Counted from the stretch's first letter, positions 8,676 through 17,686 are shown. The stretch: 64,000 bases of DNA from Paenarthrobacter sp. GOM3 (GCF_018215265.2 NZ_CP136562.1:3968001-4032000); one strand, 5' to 3'. Translations and numbers: made by a program. The notes: generated by a model from the sequence alone, not told the origin.

Positions 8676-9107
8676 ATGATCCGCACAATGTTCAAGTCCA
8701 AGATTCACCGCGCAACGGTGACCCACGCCGACCTCCACTACGTCGGTTCGGTCACTGTCGACCTGGACCTCCTGGACGCGGCGGACATCCTTCCCGGCGA
8801 GCTCGTCTCCATTGTGGACATCACCAACGGTGCCCGCCTGGAGACGTACACCATCGCCGGCGAGCGCGGTTCCGGCGTGATCGGGATCAACGGTGCCGCT
8901 GCCCACCAAGTCCACGTGGGCGATCTGGTGATCCTGATTACCTACGCGCAGATGACCACCGAAGAGGCCAAGTCATACCAGCCCAAGGTGGTCCATGTCG
9001 GCACGGACAACCAAATCCTCCAGCTGGGTAACGACCCCGCCGAGGCCCACACGCCCGGACTCATGCGCCCACCCCACGCGCTGAGCAACGCGGCGCACCT
9101 CAGCTAG
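8676..9107 (+). CDS. panD: aspartate 1-decarboxylase (pyruvoyl enzyme proprotein)
   Basis: Makes beta-alanine from L-aspartate for pantothenate and coenzyme A. The 143-residue proprotein has the self-cleavage site Gly24-Ser25 in HYVGSVTVD; the serine becomes the pyruvoyl group after cleavage into beta and alpha chains. Lys9 and the His/Arg of [10 protein letters not shown], plus [18 protein letters not shown], are classic PanD features. The C-terminal 25 residues (after about 118) are a variable extension seen in actinobacterial enzymes. The ATG at 8676 gives the canonical short N-terminus. It is monocistronic, followed by a strong hairpin at 9121-9160. Confidence 0.96.
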   Translation: MIRTMFKSKIHRATVTHADLHYVGSVTVDLDLLDAADILPGELVSIVDITNGARLETYTIAGERGSGVIGINGAAAHQVHVGDLVILITYAQMTTEEAKSYQPKVVHVGTDNQILQLGNDPAEAHTPGLMRPPHALSNAAHLS

Positions 9108-9120
9108 GCCCCAACAGCAA

Positions 9121-9160
9121 CGCTCGACGCCGGCACCCACCTGGGCGCCGGCGTCGAGCG
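9121..9160 (+). terminator. terminator hairpin after panD
   Basis: CGCTCGACGCCGGC at 9121-9134 pairs with GCCGGCGTCGAGCG at 9147-9160, a 14-base perfect stem with a 12-base loop that itself adds C/G pairs. No T-run follows, as is common for strong high-GC actinobacterial hairpins. Confidence 0.75.
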
Positions 9161-9224
9161 CGTTGTGGGCGTCCGCATGACGGAACTCTTGCCAGAAAAC
9201 GCTTACTCACAGGGCGGTGTTGGC

Positions 9225-9230
9225 TAGGCT
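9225..9230 (+). promoter_or_regulatory. candidate -10 box for a leaderless transcript of the AEC carrier
   Basis: TAGGCT ends seven bases before a GTG at 9238, the spacing expected when transcription begins at the start codon. A weak -35-like TTACTC lies at 9203-9208. The transcript would open directly with the 11-codon upstream ORF at 9238-9273. Confidence 0.45.
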
Positions 9231-9237
9231 GTAGTTC

Positions 9238-9273
9238 GTGACCCTAAGAGCCCCCGCCCGCACGCTGCCATGA
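9238..9273 (+). CDS. 11-codon leader ORF coupled to the AEC carrier gene
   Basis: GTG at 9238 opens an 11-codon frame (VTLRAPARTLP) whose TGA overlaps the ATG of the carrier gene (ATGA at 9270-9273). The carrier ATG has no Shine-Dalgarno, so ribosomes finishing this mini-ORF could re-initiate on the overlapping start. The GTG itself sits seven bases after a -10-like TAGGCT, fitting leaderless initiation. Alternatively the overlap is chance and the carrier is translated by another route. Confidence 0.4.
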   Translation: MTLRAPARTLP

Positions 9274-10196
9274 TCGGCGTCTTGTCGGGGTTCTTCGTGG
9301 TGTGGGCCATCATCCTGGTGGGCATGTTCGTGGGACGCCGCAACATTCTGGGCGGGAACGCCCGGTCCGTCCTGAGTTCGCTGACGTTCTTCGTGGCGAG
9401 CCCCGCGCTCCTCTTTGAAACCCTGAGTAAGGCCAGGCTGCACGACGTGTTCGCTGCACCGCTTCTGGTCACGGCTGCGGGCGCTGTCATCACCGGCCTC
9501 CTGTTCTTCCTGATCGTGAAGTTCTGGCTCAAGCGTTCGATGCCCGAAGCACTCATGTCCTCCATGAGCGCGTCCTTGGCGAACTCCGCGAACCTGGGCA
9601 TCCCCATAGCTGTGTTTGTCCTGGGCGATGCGAGCTATGTGGCCCCGCTGTTGATCTTCCAGTTGGCGTTCTTCACACCGATGTACCTGATGGCACTGGA
9701 TGCCAGCACCAGCTCGCACCGGACCACTCCCCTGCGCTTCCTACTGATGATCGTGAAGAACCCCATGATCGTCGGCTCCGCGCTCGGCCTGCTGGTGGCG
9801 GGGACCGGATTCCAAGTGCCCAGGCTGATTTTGGAACCCATCCACCTGATCGGTGGAGCAGCGATCCCGGCCATGCTGATGGCGTTCGGCATGAGCCTCA
9901 ACGGCTCCAAACCCCTCCAGAAAGACACCGGGCGGAGACTGGACACCTTGTTGGCCAGCGGCTTCAAACTGGTGGTGCATCCTTTGATCGCGTACTTGTT
10001 CGCCCGGTTCGCCCTGGGGATGGACGGGCACGCGCTGTTCGCCGTCGTCGTGACATCAGCGCTGCCGACAGCCCAGAACGTTTTCGTCGCGGCCAATCGG
10101 TACCAGGCCGGGATCACCGTGGCCAAGGACACCGTGCTGATCACCACCATCGTGGCCGTGCCGGCCATGATCGCTGTGGCACTACTGCTCAACTAG
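9270..10196 (+). CDS. AEC-family (auxin efflux carrier-like) transporter
   Basis: Integral membrane carrier of 308 residues with about ten hydrophobic segments in two five-helix halves, the layout of the AEC family (PF03547). Members export or exchange organic acids such as malate or malonate; the substrate cannot be read here. Segments recognised include the N-terminal FFVVWAIILVGMFVGR, SLANSANLGIPIAVFVLG with the conserved Asn-Pro-type break around residue 110, KNPMIVGSALGLLV, and SALPTAQNVFVAANRY near the end. The gene stands alone between panD and the convergent GH15 fusion. Its start overlaps a short leader ORF and lacks a ribosome site. Confidence 0.85.
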   Translation: MIGVLSGFFVVWAIILVGMFVGRRNILGGNARSVLSSLTFFVASPALLFETLSKARLHDVFAAPLLVTAAGAVITGLLFFLIVKFWLKRSMPEALMSSMSASLANSANLGIPIAVFVLGDASYVAPLLIFQLAFFTPMYLMALDASTSSHRTTPLRFLLMIVKNPMIVGSALGLLVAGTGFQVPRLILEPIHLIGGAAIPAMLMAFGMSLNGSKPLQKDTGRRLDTLLASGFKLVVHPLIAYLFARFALGMDGHALFAVVVTSALPTAQNVFVAANRYQAGITVAKDTVLITTIVAVPAMIAVALLLN

Positions 10197-10252
10197 TCGG
10201 CGCCCCGGAGGGGTTTGCAGCCTCACCCCAATGGCTGGTTCGGACCGTTGGG

Positions 10253-12889
10253 TTACTCCACGTCAGCGCTTGCCAAATAGTGGTCCAGGAGCTGCGCGCA
10301 ACGGATAAAGCCCAGGTGTGAATACGCCTGCGGATGATTCCCCAGGTGTGTTTCGGTGCCGGGGTCGTACTCTTCCGGCAGCAGGCCCGTGGGCCCGAAC
10401 AGGGCCACCAACTGGTTGAACAGCTCCAGCGCATCGTCCAGGCGGCCTACAGCCAGATAAGCCTCGATCAGCCAGGTGGTGCAGATGTGGAAGCCACCCT
10501 CCAAACCCGGCAGACCGTCGTCGTACCTGTAGCGGAAGACCGTAGGTCCCACTCGCAACTCCCGCTCCACGGCAGTAACGGTGTCCAGGAAACGCTGGTC
10601 CTGGACGTCAAGGAGGCCCGAGAGGCCGATGTGCAGGACGGCGGCATCGAGGTCGGGGCTGTCGTAGGCCACCGTGTACGACGCGGCCGAACCGTCCCAG
10701 CCTTCTCGGAGAACTTCCTCACGGATGGTCCGAGCCTCAGGCTCCCAATCCGGGTGAGGTTCGCGGCCGTGCAGCGCCGCAGCCCGGAGCGCGCGGTCCA
10801 GCGTGACCCAGCACATGACCTTTGTGTACACATGATGCCTGGGGGCGCGGCGGGCTTCCCAGATACCATGGTCGGGTTCGTGCCAGCGCGCCATGACTGC
10901 GTGCGCCATCTGCTCCGCGAGGAACCAATGGTCGTCCGGCAGGAAACCCCGCCGTTCGGCGAGATCATGGATCAGCTCCGCAATTGGACCGAACACGTCC
11001 AACTGAACCTGGTGGTCTGCTGCGTTGCCGATCCGCACGGGCCGCGAACCCGCGTAGCCTGGCAAGCTCTCAACGATCGCCTCCGTTGACAGTGGAGCCC
11101 CTGTCACCGAGTAGAGCGGGTGCAACCATTCCGGCCCCGGCGCGTTCTCCAGGATCCCACCCAGCCAGCTGAGGAATCCTTCAGCTTCCTCGGTTGAGCC
11201 CAGGCTGACCAAGGCGTTGACCGTCATGGAACCGTCCCGGAGCCAGCAGTACCGGTAGTCCCAGTTCCGGGTTCCACCGATCCCCTCGGGCAGCGATGTT
11301 GTTGGGGCTGCGAGGACAGCACCGGTGGGCTCGTGGACCAGCGACTTCAGCACCAGTGCCGAGCGCCGCACCAGCGACGGTTTCATGGTGGGCAGCTGCA
11401 GCATTTTGACCCACTCGCGCGTGACGAGTCCGACGGCGGCGCGCCGGTGGGGCTCACCCACCGGGTCCGCGGGTGGCGGCTCGGTGTCACCGCAACGCAT
11501 GTTCAGCACCACGGGTCCGTTGTTCAGCGGCACTTCTGCTGTTGCCGTTGCGAACCTGCCGTCGCTGGTGACCTGGAAAACCACTCCCGGGGCGGAAAGA
11601 ATGATGGGGTCCGATGTGCCGATGATATGGACGTCATCGCCGCGGACGTCCATGTCGAACGGCGCATTGGCGTAGTCGGGCCTTGGCGCGAACACCACCC
11701 GTGCCGTGCCTGTTCCCGAAAGCACGCGAACCAGGCTGGTGATGCCTTCCGGTGCCGGCTCCAGATAGTCGGTCACTGTGACGTCGGCCCAGCGGGTTTC
11801 AACAATCATGGTGTTATCCACATAGCGCTGGGCCAGCACCGGTGAGGGCTTAACGGGCTCTACGCTGAAGTGGCCTGCTGGATCCCCGCCCAGGATGTGG
11901 GCAAACAATGATCCCGAGTCCGGCAGGGGGTGGCTCATCCAACAGACCTTCGCGTCGGGCGTGAGCAAAGCGGTGGAGCTGCCGTTGCCGATCATCGAAT
12001 GCCGTTCCAGGCCCACCGCGTCCTCGCCGAACAGCCACGCCCGCCGCAGTTCGAACAACACAGCCAGTACGTGCGCAAAGGCTTCCGGATCCGGAATGGT
12101 GTGCGGCGCCGTCGTGTCCCCCACCCCAACATGAAGGCCAAGGTCCGGGCCACGCAGGGTGGCGAGCGCCTTTTCGTCACTCTCGGCGTCGCCCGCGTAC
12201 AGCGCTGCACTGACCCCGAGCCGCGAGCGGAGCTGTTCCAGGGCTTGTCCCTTGGCTGGTTCTTCGACGGTCAGGTCCAGGACGGTTCCATCAATGATGA
12301 AGTACAGGCCAAACTCGATCGCGATTTTCTGCGATGCGAAGATCACCCGGTCTACGACTTCCGGTGTCGCCGGCCGGGTGTGCACGCCGACGCCCACGGG
12401 CTTGCGGACCACACTGATGCCCTTTTCGAACCCGACGGCTTCGGTCAACGCCGTGGCCACCTGTTGAAGCAACTGTTCCGTGGCGAGGGACAGGGTGTAG
12501 GCGTAGCCCATGTCGAACTCCACCCCGTGGGACCCCACCAGGTGCACCTCAGCCGGCAGCCGGGACACTGCCGCCAAATCCCTGAGCGACCGGCCGGAAA
12601 TGATGGCGGTGTGGGTGTTCGGCAAAGCTGCGAGCGCACGGAGCGCTACGGCTGCGCTGTCCAGAGGGAGCGTCTCCGTAGACACGCCCTCCGCCGAACA
12701 GAGAGTCCCGCCATAGTTGCAGGCCACCAGCAGGCCAGGCACCCGGGCCAGGACACGGAGCTCCGAGAACAGCTGCGGGGTGATGCCGTTTGGCGCGTCG
12801 GACTGAAGGGCAGTCCGGAGCAGGCCGAGCGGAAGCGACTTCATCAGCAGGGCTGAATCGGCAACCGACTGGTTCAAGGGCGTAGGCAT
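10253..12889 (-). CDS. trehalose-phosphatase-like (HAD) / GH15 glucoamylase-trehalase fusion
   Basis: An 878-residue two-domain protein. Residues about 30-270 resemble OtsB trehalose-6-phosphate phosphatase; the remainder is a GH15 catalytic domain like actinobacterial trehalases and glucoamylases. GH15 signatures are intact: NWDYRYCWLRDGS, HGIWEARR (general acid region), and LPEEYDP with LGNHPQAYSHLGFI (general base region). In the HAD domain motif I reads NYGGTL (residues 58-63) instead of DxDGTL, so both catalytic aspartates are changed; motif II (IISGRS), motif III lysine (PAKGQ) and motif IV (GDAESDE) remain. It may therefore be a trehalose hydrolase with a non-catalytic regulatory domain. 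The start at 12889 follows GGAAGG; an upstream ATG at 12946 has no good site. Confidence 0.85.
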   Translation of the reverse strand: MPTPLNQSVADSALLMKSLPLGLLRTALQSDAPNGITPQLFSELRVLARVPGLLVACNYGGTLCSAEGVSTETLPLDSAAVALRALAALPNTHTAIISGRSLRDLAAVSRLPAEVHLVGSHGVEFDMGYAYTLSLATEQLLQQVATALTEAVGFEKGISVVRKPVGVGVHTRPATPEVVDRVIFASQKIAIEFGLYFIIDGTVLDLTVEEPAKGQALEQLRSRLGVSAALYAGDAESDEKALATLRGPDLGLHVGVGDTTAPHTIPDPEAFAHVLAVLFELRRAWLFGEDAVGLERHSMIGNGSSTALLTPDAKVCWMSHPLPDSGSLFAHILGGDPAGHFSVEPVKPSPVLAQRYVDNTMIVETRWADVTVTDYLEPAPEGITSLVRVLSGTGTARVVFAPRPDYANAPFDMDVRGDDVHIIGTSDPIILSAPGVVFQVTSDGRFATATAEVPLNNGPVVLNMRCGDTEPPPADPVGEPHRRAAVGLVTREWVKMLQLPTMKPSLVRRSALVLKSLVHEPTGAVLAAPTTSLPEGIGGTRNWDYRYCWLRDGSMTVNALVSLGSTEEAEGFLSWLGGILENAPGPEWLHPLYSVTGAPLSTEAIVESLPGYAGSRPVRIGNAADHQVQLDVFGPIAELIHDLAERRGFLPDDHWFLAEQMAHAVMARWHEPDHGIWEARRAPRHHVYTKVMCWVTLDRALRAAALHGREPHPDWEPEARTIREEVLREGWDGSAASYTVAYDSPDLDAAVLHIGLSGLLDVQDQRFLDTVTAVERELRVGPTVFRYRYDDGLPGLEGGFHICTTWLIEAYLAVGRLDDALELFNQLVALFGPTGLLPEEYDPGTETHLGNHPQAYSHLGFIRCAQLLDHYLASADVE

Positions 12890-12982
12890 GGGGAATCCTT
12901 CCGAAGCGGATAGATCCAGTTTCCGCCCGTCCGGTTTCGCCGTCATGCTTTATTCGTTGCAAATGCGTAAAACCTTTGGCGT

Positions 12983-13029
12983 TGTCAGGTCCCGCCTTCC
13001 TCCACCCACACCGGGGACGGGACCTGACA
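12983..13029 (-). terminator. terminator hairpin after the aminotransferase gene
   Basis: TGTCAGGTCCCG at 12983-12994 and its exact complement CGGGACCTGACA at 13018-13029 form a 12-base perfect stem, just after the stop of the minus-strand aminotransferase gene and upstream of the GH15 fusion gene. The loop is 23 bases. Confidence 0.65.
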
Positions 13030-13035
13030 CCACAC

Positions 13036-14397
13036 CTATTCAGCGAACGTGTCCGCCAAGTCCAGGACCTCATCCAAAATCGCCAGGCCTGCCCGGGCAT
13101 CCTCGACGCTGATGTTGCACGGCGGAACCACATGGATACGGTTGAAATTCGCGAACGGTATGAGGCCGCGCGACTTACAAGCCGCCACGAGCTGGTTCAT
13201 CTCAGGGCTGGAGGAACCGTAAGGCGCCAGCGGCTCCCGCGTGGCACGATTCCTGACCAGCTCGATGGCCCAAAAAACGCCGCGACCCCGCACTTCGCCT
13301 ACGGAACGGTGACGTTCGACGAATCCCGCGAGCGCAGGACCGATCACGTCGGTGCCGAGGCTTTCCGCGTGCTGCACCATGCCTTCACGTTCCATGGCGT
13401 TGATGGTGGCGACTGCGGCGGCTGTGGCCAGTGGATGACCGGAGTAGGTCAAACCGCCGGGATAGGCCCTGGTACCAAAGGTGGCCGCGATCTCGGGGTT
13501 GATGGCCACGCCACCGAGCGGTACATAGCCGGAGTTCACGCCTTTCGCAAAGGTGAGCAGGTCAGGGACGACGTCAAAATGCTCGACGGCGAACCACTTG
13601 CCTGTGCGTCCAAAACCTGCCATAACCTCATCAGCAATGAAGACGATGCCGTGCTTCGTGCACAGCTCCCGAACGCCCTGCATGTAGCCTGCCGGCGGGA
13701 CGTAGATCCCCGCCGTTCCGGGGATGCTCTCCAACATGATCGCAGCGAAGCTGGAGGGACCTTCAAACTCGATCAGCTGTTCCAGGTGCTCCAGAGCCCG
13801 CTGGGATTCCTCTGCTTCCGTGGCCGAGTGGAAGGCCGTGCGGTAGAGGTAGGGCGGGAAGAAATGGATGGTGCCAGTGGACGCGTGGTCGCTGGCCCAC
13901 CTCCGTGGGTCGCCAGTGATGTTGACTGCCAAGTGTGTTCCGCCGTGGTACGAGCGGTAGGCGGAAAGGACCTTGTGCCTGCCCGTGTGCAGCCTGGCCA
14001 TCCGGACAGCGTGTTCGTTGGCATCCGCCCCACCGTTGGTGAAGAAGATCCGGTCCAGCTCGCCCGGGGTTCGCTCCGCGATCAGCCGTGCGGCCTCAGA
14101 TCGCGCGTCGTTGACATAGCTGGGAGCAATCGTGCACAGCTTGGCTGCCTGCGCGGCGATAGCCGCCACAACGGCAGGGTGCTGGTGGCCGATGTTCGTG
14201 TTGACCAGCTGGGAAGAGAAGTCCAGGTACTTGTTGCCCTCACCGTCCCAGATGTGCGACCCCTTTGCTGCGCTGATGACCATGGGATCCAGGGTGTCCT
14301 GCGCCGACCAGGAGTGGAAGACGTGCTTGCGGTCCAGCTCGTAGGCGCGTTGAGCTGCCCCGGAGTCCGTGAGTGATGGTTCAAGGATGGCGGTCAT
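13036..14397 (-). CDS. class III PLP-dependent omega-aminotransferase
   Basis: Transfers an amino group from an omega-amino acid such as beta-alanine, taurine or GABA to pyruvate or a keto acid; the semialdehyde product suits the dehydrogenase encoded upstream. It has 453 residues. Class III features: DGEGNKYLDFSSQLVNTNIG near the N-terminus, the FFTNGGADANEHAVRMAR cofactor-phosphate region, SYHGGTH, FIADEVMAGFGRTGKWFA with the PLP-contacting aspartate, and TFAKGVNSGYVPLGG with the Schiff-base lysine. The ATG at 14397 starts a normal-length protein; an upstream in-frame codon would overlap the preceding mmsA gene. It is cotranscribed with mmsA (26-base gap). Exact substrate is inferred, not shown. 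Confidence 0.87.
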   Translation of the reverse strand: MTAILEPSLTDSGAAQRAYELDRKHVFHSWSAQDTLDPMVISAAKGSHIWDGEGNKYLDFSSQLVNTNIGHQHPAVVAAIAAQAAKLCTIAPSYVNDARSEAARLIAERTPGELDRIFFTNGGADANEHAVRMARLHTGRHKVLSAYRSYHGGTHLAVNITGDPRRWASDHASTGTIHFFPPYLYRTAFHSATEAEESQRALEHLEQLIEFEGPSSFAAIMLESIPGTAGIYVPPAGYMQGVRELCTKHGIVFIADEVMAGFGRTGKWFAVEHFDVVPDLLTFAKGVNSGYVPLGGVAINPEIAATFGTRAYPGGLTYSGHPLATAAAVATINAMEREGMVQHAESLGTDVIGPALAGFVERHRSVGEVRGRGVFWAIELVRNRATREPLAPYGSSSPEMNQLVAACKSRGLIPFANFNRIHVVPPCNISVEDARAGLAILDEVLDLADTFAE

Positions 14398-14423
14398 GGT
14401 GGTTGTCCTGACGTCGTTGGCGC

Positions 14424-15911
14424 TTAGGAGTTCTGCGGGAATCCGAGGTTGATCCCGCCGTGGCTGGGATCCAACCAACGGGTGGTGACGGCCTTGCCCC
14501 GGGTGAAGAAGCCGACGCCCTCAGAGCCGTGGGCGTGCGTGTCGCCGAACAAGGAGTTCTTCCAGCCACCGAACGAGTAGTAGGCCATGGGTACCGGGAC
14601 GGGAACGTTGATGCCCACCATGCCCACCTCAACCTCGTTCTCGAAGCGGCGGGCGGCGCCGCCGTCGTTGGTGAAAATCGCCGTGCCGTTGCCGTACGGG
14701 TTGGCGTTGATGGTGGCGAGGGCGTCGTCGTAGCTGTCCACCCGCACCACCGAGAGCACCGGTCCGAAAATTTCGTCCTGGTAGATGGACATGTCGGTGG
14801 TGACGTGATCAAACAGAGTTGGGCCCACGAAGAAGCCGTCACCTTCAGCGTCTGGAACGACGCCGCGGCCATCGACCACCAGCGTGGCACCGGCCGCTTC
14901 ACCGGCGTCGACGTATCCCGACACCTTGTCCCTGTGCTGGGACGTCACCAAGGGCCCCATGTCGCAACCACGCAGGCCATCGCCGGTGCGCAGGCTGCGG
15001 GCGCGGTCAGCGATCCTGTCCACCAGCGCGTCTGCGATGTCGCCAACAGCCAGGAGCGCCGAGACAGCCATGCAGCGTTCCCCTGCGGAACCAAAGCCGG
15101 CGTTGATGGCGGCGTCGGCAGCGAGGTCAAGGTCGGCGTCGGGAAGGACAATCATGTGGTTCTTCGCCCCACCCAAGGCCTGGACCCGCTTGCCGTGGGC
15201 GGTAGCGGTCTCGTAGACATACTTGGCAATCGGGGTGGAGCCCACGAAGGAGACGGCTTTGACGTCAGGGTGCGTCAGCAGGGTATCAACCGCCACCTTG
15301 TCGCCGTGCAGGACGTTGAATACGCCGTCAGGCAGGCCGGCTTCCTTCCACAGCTCGGCGATCCAGTTGACGGCCGAGGGGTCCTTTTCGCTCGGCTTGA
15401 TGATGACAGTGTTTCCTGCGGCGATTGCGATCGGGAAGAACCACATGGGGACCATCGCCGGGAAGTTGAACGGGCTGATGATGGCCACGGGGCCCAGGGC
15501 TTGCCGGATGGAGTGGATGTCCACTTTGGTGGAGGCGTTTTCGGTGTAGCTGCCCTTGAGCAGGTGCGGGATACCGCAAGCGAACTCCACCACTTCCTGT
15601 CCGCGGGTTACTTCGCCCAAGGCATCATCCAGGACCTTTCCGTGCTCGGAGGTGATGATCGCAGCGAGTTCGTCCTTGCGGGAGTTGAGGAGCTCACGGA
15701 AAGCGAAAAGGACCTGGGTGCGGCGCGCAAGGGAGGTTTCGCGCCATGCCGGGAAGGCGGCTTTCGCGGCGGCGACGGCGGCATTGCCCTCCTCGACGCT
15801 GGCCAAAGCAACCTGCCCGGTCACTTTCCCAGTGGCGGGGTTGGTGACAGAAGCGGTGCGGTCGCCGGCCGGGACGTAGCTGCCGTTGATCCAGTGCTCG
15901 ATGGTGTTCAA
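14424..15911 (-). CDS. mmsA: CoA-acylating methylmalonate-semialdehyde dehydrogenase
   Basis: Oxidises methylmalonate or malonate semialdehyde to propionyl- or acetyl-CoA with NAD and CoA. It is a 495-residue aldehyde dehydrogenase of the MmsA branch. Visible are ISPFNFPAMVPMWFFPIAIA, KPSEKDPS, the NAD-binding VSFVGSTPIAKYVYETA, the ALGGAKNHMIVLPDADLD stretch in which the usual Glu of ALDHs is absent, as in MmsA, and the catalytic cysteine in GSAGERCMAVSALL. The start is TTG at 15911 preceded by AAGGAGAAC. With the downstream aminotransferase it forms a route from beta-alanine-like amino acids to acyl-CoA; valine or inositol breakdown would be alternatives but no such genes are near. Confidence 0.9.
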   Translation of the reverse strand: MNTIEHWINGSYVPAGDRTASVTNPATGKVTGQVALASVEEGNAAVAAAKAAFPAWRETSLARRTQVLFAFRELLNSRKDELAAIITSEHGKVLDDALGEVTRGQEVVEFACGIPHLLKGSYTENASTKVDIHSIRQALGPVAIISPFNFPAMVPMWFFPIAIAAGNTVIIKPSEKDPSAVNWIAELWKEAGLPDGVFNVLHGDKVAVDTLLTHPDVKAVSFVGSTPIAKYVYETATAHGKRVQALGGAKNHMIVLPDADLDLAADAAINAGFGSAGERCMAVSALLAVGDIADALVDRIADRARSLRTGDGLRGCDMGPLVTSQHRDKVSGYVDAGEAAGATLVVDGRGVVPDAEGDGFFVGPTLFDHVTTDMSIYQDEIFGPVLSVVRVDSYDDALATINANPYGNGTAIFTNDGGAARRFENEVEVGMVGINVPVPVPMAYYSFGGWKNSLFGDTHAHGSEGVGFFTRGKAVTTRWLDPSHGGINLGFPQNS

Positions 15912-16002
15912 GAGTTCTCCTTGGTGGTCGGGGTCGGAATCAGTCTCCCCGCCGTCGAGTGCTCACAGAAGAAGGCATATGTAAAGGGATTCCGCTTGGC
16001 CC

Positions 16003-16015
16003 TTACACTGTGTAA
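16003..16015. promoter_or_regulatory. 13-base palindrome abutting the PucR-type start codon (operator and/or -10 box)
   Basis: TTACACTGTGTAA is a perfect palindrome around a central T and touches the ATG at 16016. It contains TACACT (16004-16009), which ends six bases before the ATG and would serve as the -10 box of a leaderless mRNA. It lies between mmsA and the divergent regulator gene, a natural place for an autoregulatory site. Confidence 0.5.
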
Positions 16016-17686
16016 ATGCTGCCTACTGTTAGTGCCGTCCTCGAGCTGCCCGTGCTGCGTGCCGCTGACCCCAGCGTGCTTGGCGGCACAGCGGGTCTGG
16101 ACACGCCCGTCCGTTGGGTGCACGTCAGCGAAATACTCGACGTCGGCGGCCTGCTGTCGGGTGGGGAACTGGTCCTCACTACCGGACTGGAGCTGGAAAA
16201 GTCACCGGAAGCGTCGGCGTCGTTCATTCACTCGTTGGAGGCGGCCGGAGCGGCCGGGTTAATCGTGGAACTCGTTGGCCAACGGCAACGCAGCCGGAAC
16301 GCCCTGGAGAAAGCAGCCCGCACAGCCTCCATGCCGGTGGTTATCGTGGAACGGCGAGTGCGGTTCGTCCAGGTCACGGAGATCGTCCACAGGATGATCG
16401 TCGCTGACCAACTGGAGCGCGTGGAACGGGCCCGGGACGTGCATGAAGCCTTTACGGTACTAAGCCTGGAAAGCGCAGACACCCAACGCGTCGTCGAGCA
16501 GGCGGCCACGATGATCGGTGCATCCGTCGTACTGGAGGACCTCTCGCACCTGGTGCTCGCATATGCCGGCCAGCACGTCACCACCACGGATCTCCTGGAC
16601 GATTGGGAGCGGCGCTCCCGGACCACGCCGTTCCCGTCACTCACCGGAAGGTCCGGGCCGGAGCAATGGCTGCAGGCAGCGGTGGGGGTAAGGCAACAGG
16701 TATGGGGCAGGCTGGTGGTGCCAATGCCTCCGGCAGCTGTTGGCGCCGATGAGGACATGGCCGTCATGGTTCTTGAGCGGGCCGCCCAGACCCTGGCGAT
16801 CAACCGCCTGGCGGACCGCGATCAGCGAGAGCTCAGCCACCATGCCCAAGCCGGACTCCTGAACTCACTGCGCCAGCCCCGCGGGCTCAGTGAGGCGGAG
16901 GCACTGGCACGTGCTGGTTCACTGGGCCTGAAACGCTCCTCCTACTACGTGCCGCTCGTTTACAGGACCGCTTTTCCGGCGTGGGGTTCGCCGGTGCTGC
17001 CCGCCGACCCCCTCGCTGGGCAGCAGGACGAACGAGAACTCCTGGAGCGGCTGGCCAAGGCGTTGAAGTCCACCGCCGGAACAGCCTTGGCGGCAAGCAT
17101 CCAGTCAGGTTCGGTCGGAATGATCCTTGCCCTCCCGGCCCGGCAGCAAGAGGAGACCACGCTGCGGATACTGGCCGAAGCCGCTGCGGGACCAGGGGTT
17201 GAGGCCAGCTCCGGCATCAGCCGGACGCCCGCAGTCCCCCCTGCCTGGATCATTGGAGTGGGCCGCATGAAATCCACGCTGCTGGAAGCCGCGGCGGGCA
17301 TTGACGAAGCCGCCCATATAGCTGAAAGTGCCGCCACGCTGCGGGAAACAGGCAAGCCCTACTACCGCGCCACGGATGTGCGCCTTCGCGGGCTGCTGGC
17401 CCTGTTGCGCAAGGATCCCCGCGTCCAGCAATTCGTGGAGTCCGAGTTGTCTGCCGTCCTACGCGCTGAAGCCGAAGGCAAAGGCGAATATTTGGAGCTG
17501 TTGGGCCGCTATCTCGGATCCGGCGGCAACAAAGCCGCTATGGCACGCAGCGGCTACCTTAGCCGGCCAACGCTTTATGCCCGGCTCGCCAAGCTGGAAG
17601 AACTGTTGGCTGTGGACCTGGACGACCCCGAATCGCGCACCTCACTGCACGTAGCCCTCCTGGCCCACCTGATCCGGGGACAGTAA
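16016..17686 (+). CDS. PucR-family transcriptional regulator
   Basis: A 556-residue regulator with the PucR N-terminal domain (residues 1-120, LPTVSAVLELPVLRAADPSV to VGQRQRS), a long central region resembling the GGDEF-like CdaR/PucR linker, and a C-terminal PucR helix-turn-helix (LGRYLGSGGNKAAMARSGYL, then SRPTLYARLAKLEELL). PucR-type proteins control purine, amino-acid and ureide catabolism. The gene is divergent from mmsA and the aminotransferase, the most likely targets. No Shine-Dalgarno precedes the ATG; a -10-like box six bases upstream suggests leaderless translation. The start is fixed by the N-terminal domain, which begins at once. Confidence 0.88.
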   Translation: MLPTVSAVLELPVLRAADPSVLGGTAGLDTPVRWVHVSEILDVGGLLSGGELVLTTGLELEKSPEASASFIHSLEAAGAAGLIVELVGQRQRSRNALEKAARTASMPVVIVERRVRFVQVTEIVHRMIVADQLERVERARDVHEAFTVLSLESADTQRVVEQAATMIGASVVLEDLSHLVLAYAGQHVTTTDLLDDWERRSRTTPFPSLTGRSGPEQWLQAAVGVRQQVWGRLVVPMPPAAVGADEDMAVMVLERAAQTLAINRLADRDQRELSHHAQAGLLNSLRQPRGLSEAEALARAGSLGLKRSSYYVPLVYRTAFPAWGSPVLPADPLAGQQDERELLERLAKALKSTAGTALAASIQSGSVGMILALPARQQEETTLRILAEAAAGPGVEASSGISRTPAVPPAWIIGVGRMKSTLLEAAAGIDEAAHIAESAATLRETGKPYYRATDVRLRGLLALLRKDPRVQQFVESELSAVLRAEAEGKGEYLELLGRYLGSGGNKAAMARSGYLSRPTLYARLAKLEELLAVDLDDPESRTSLHVALLAHLIRGQ

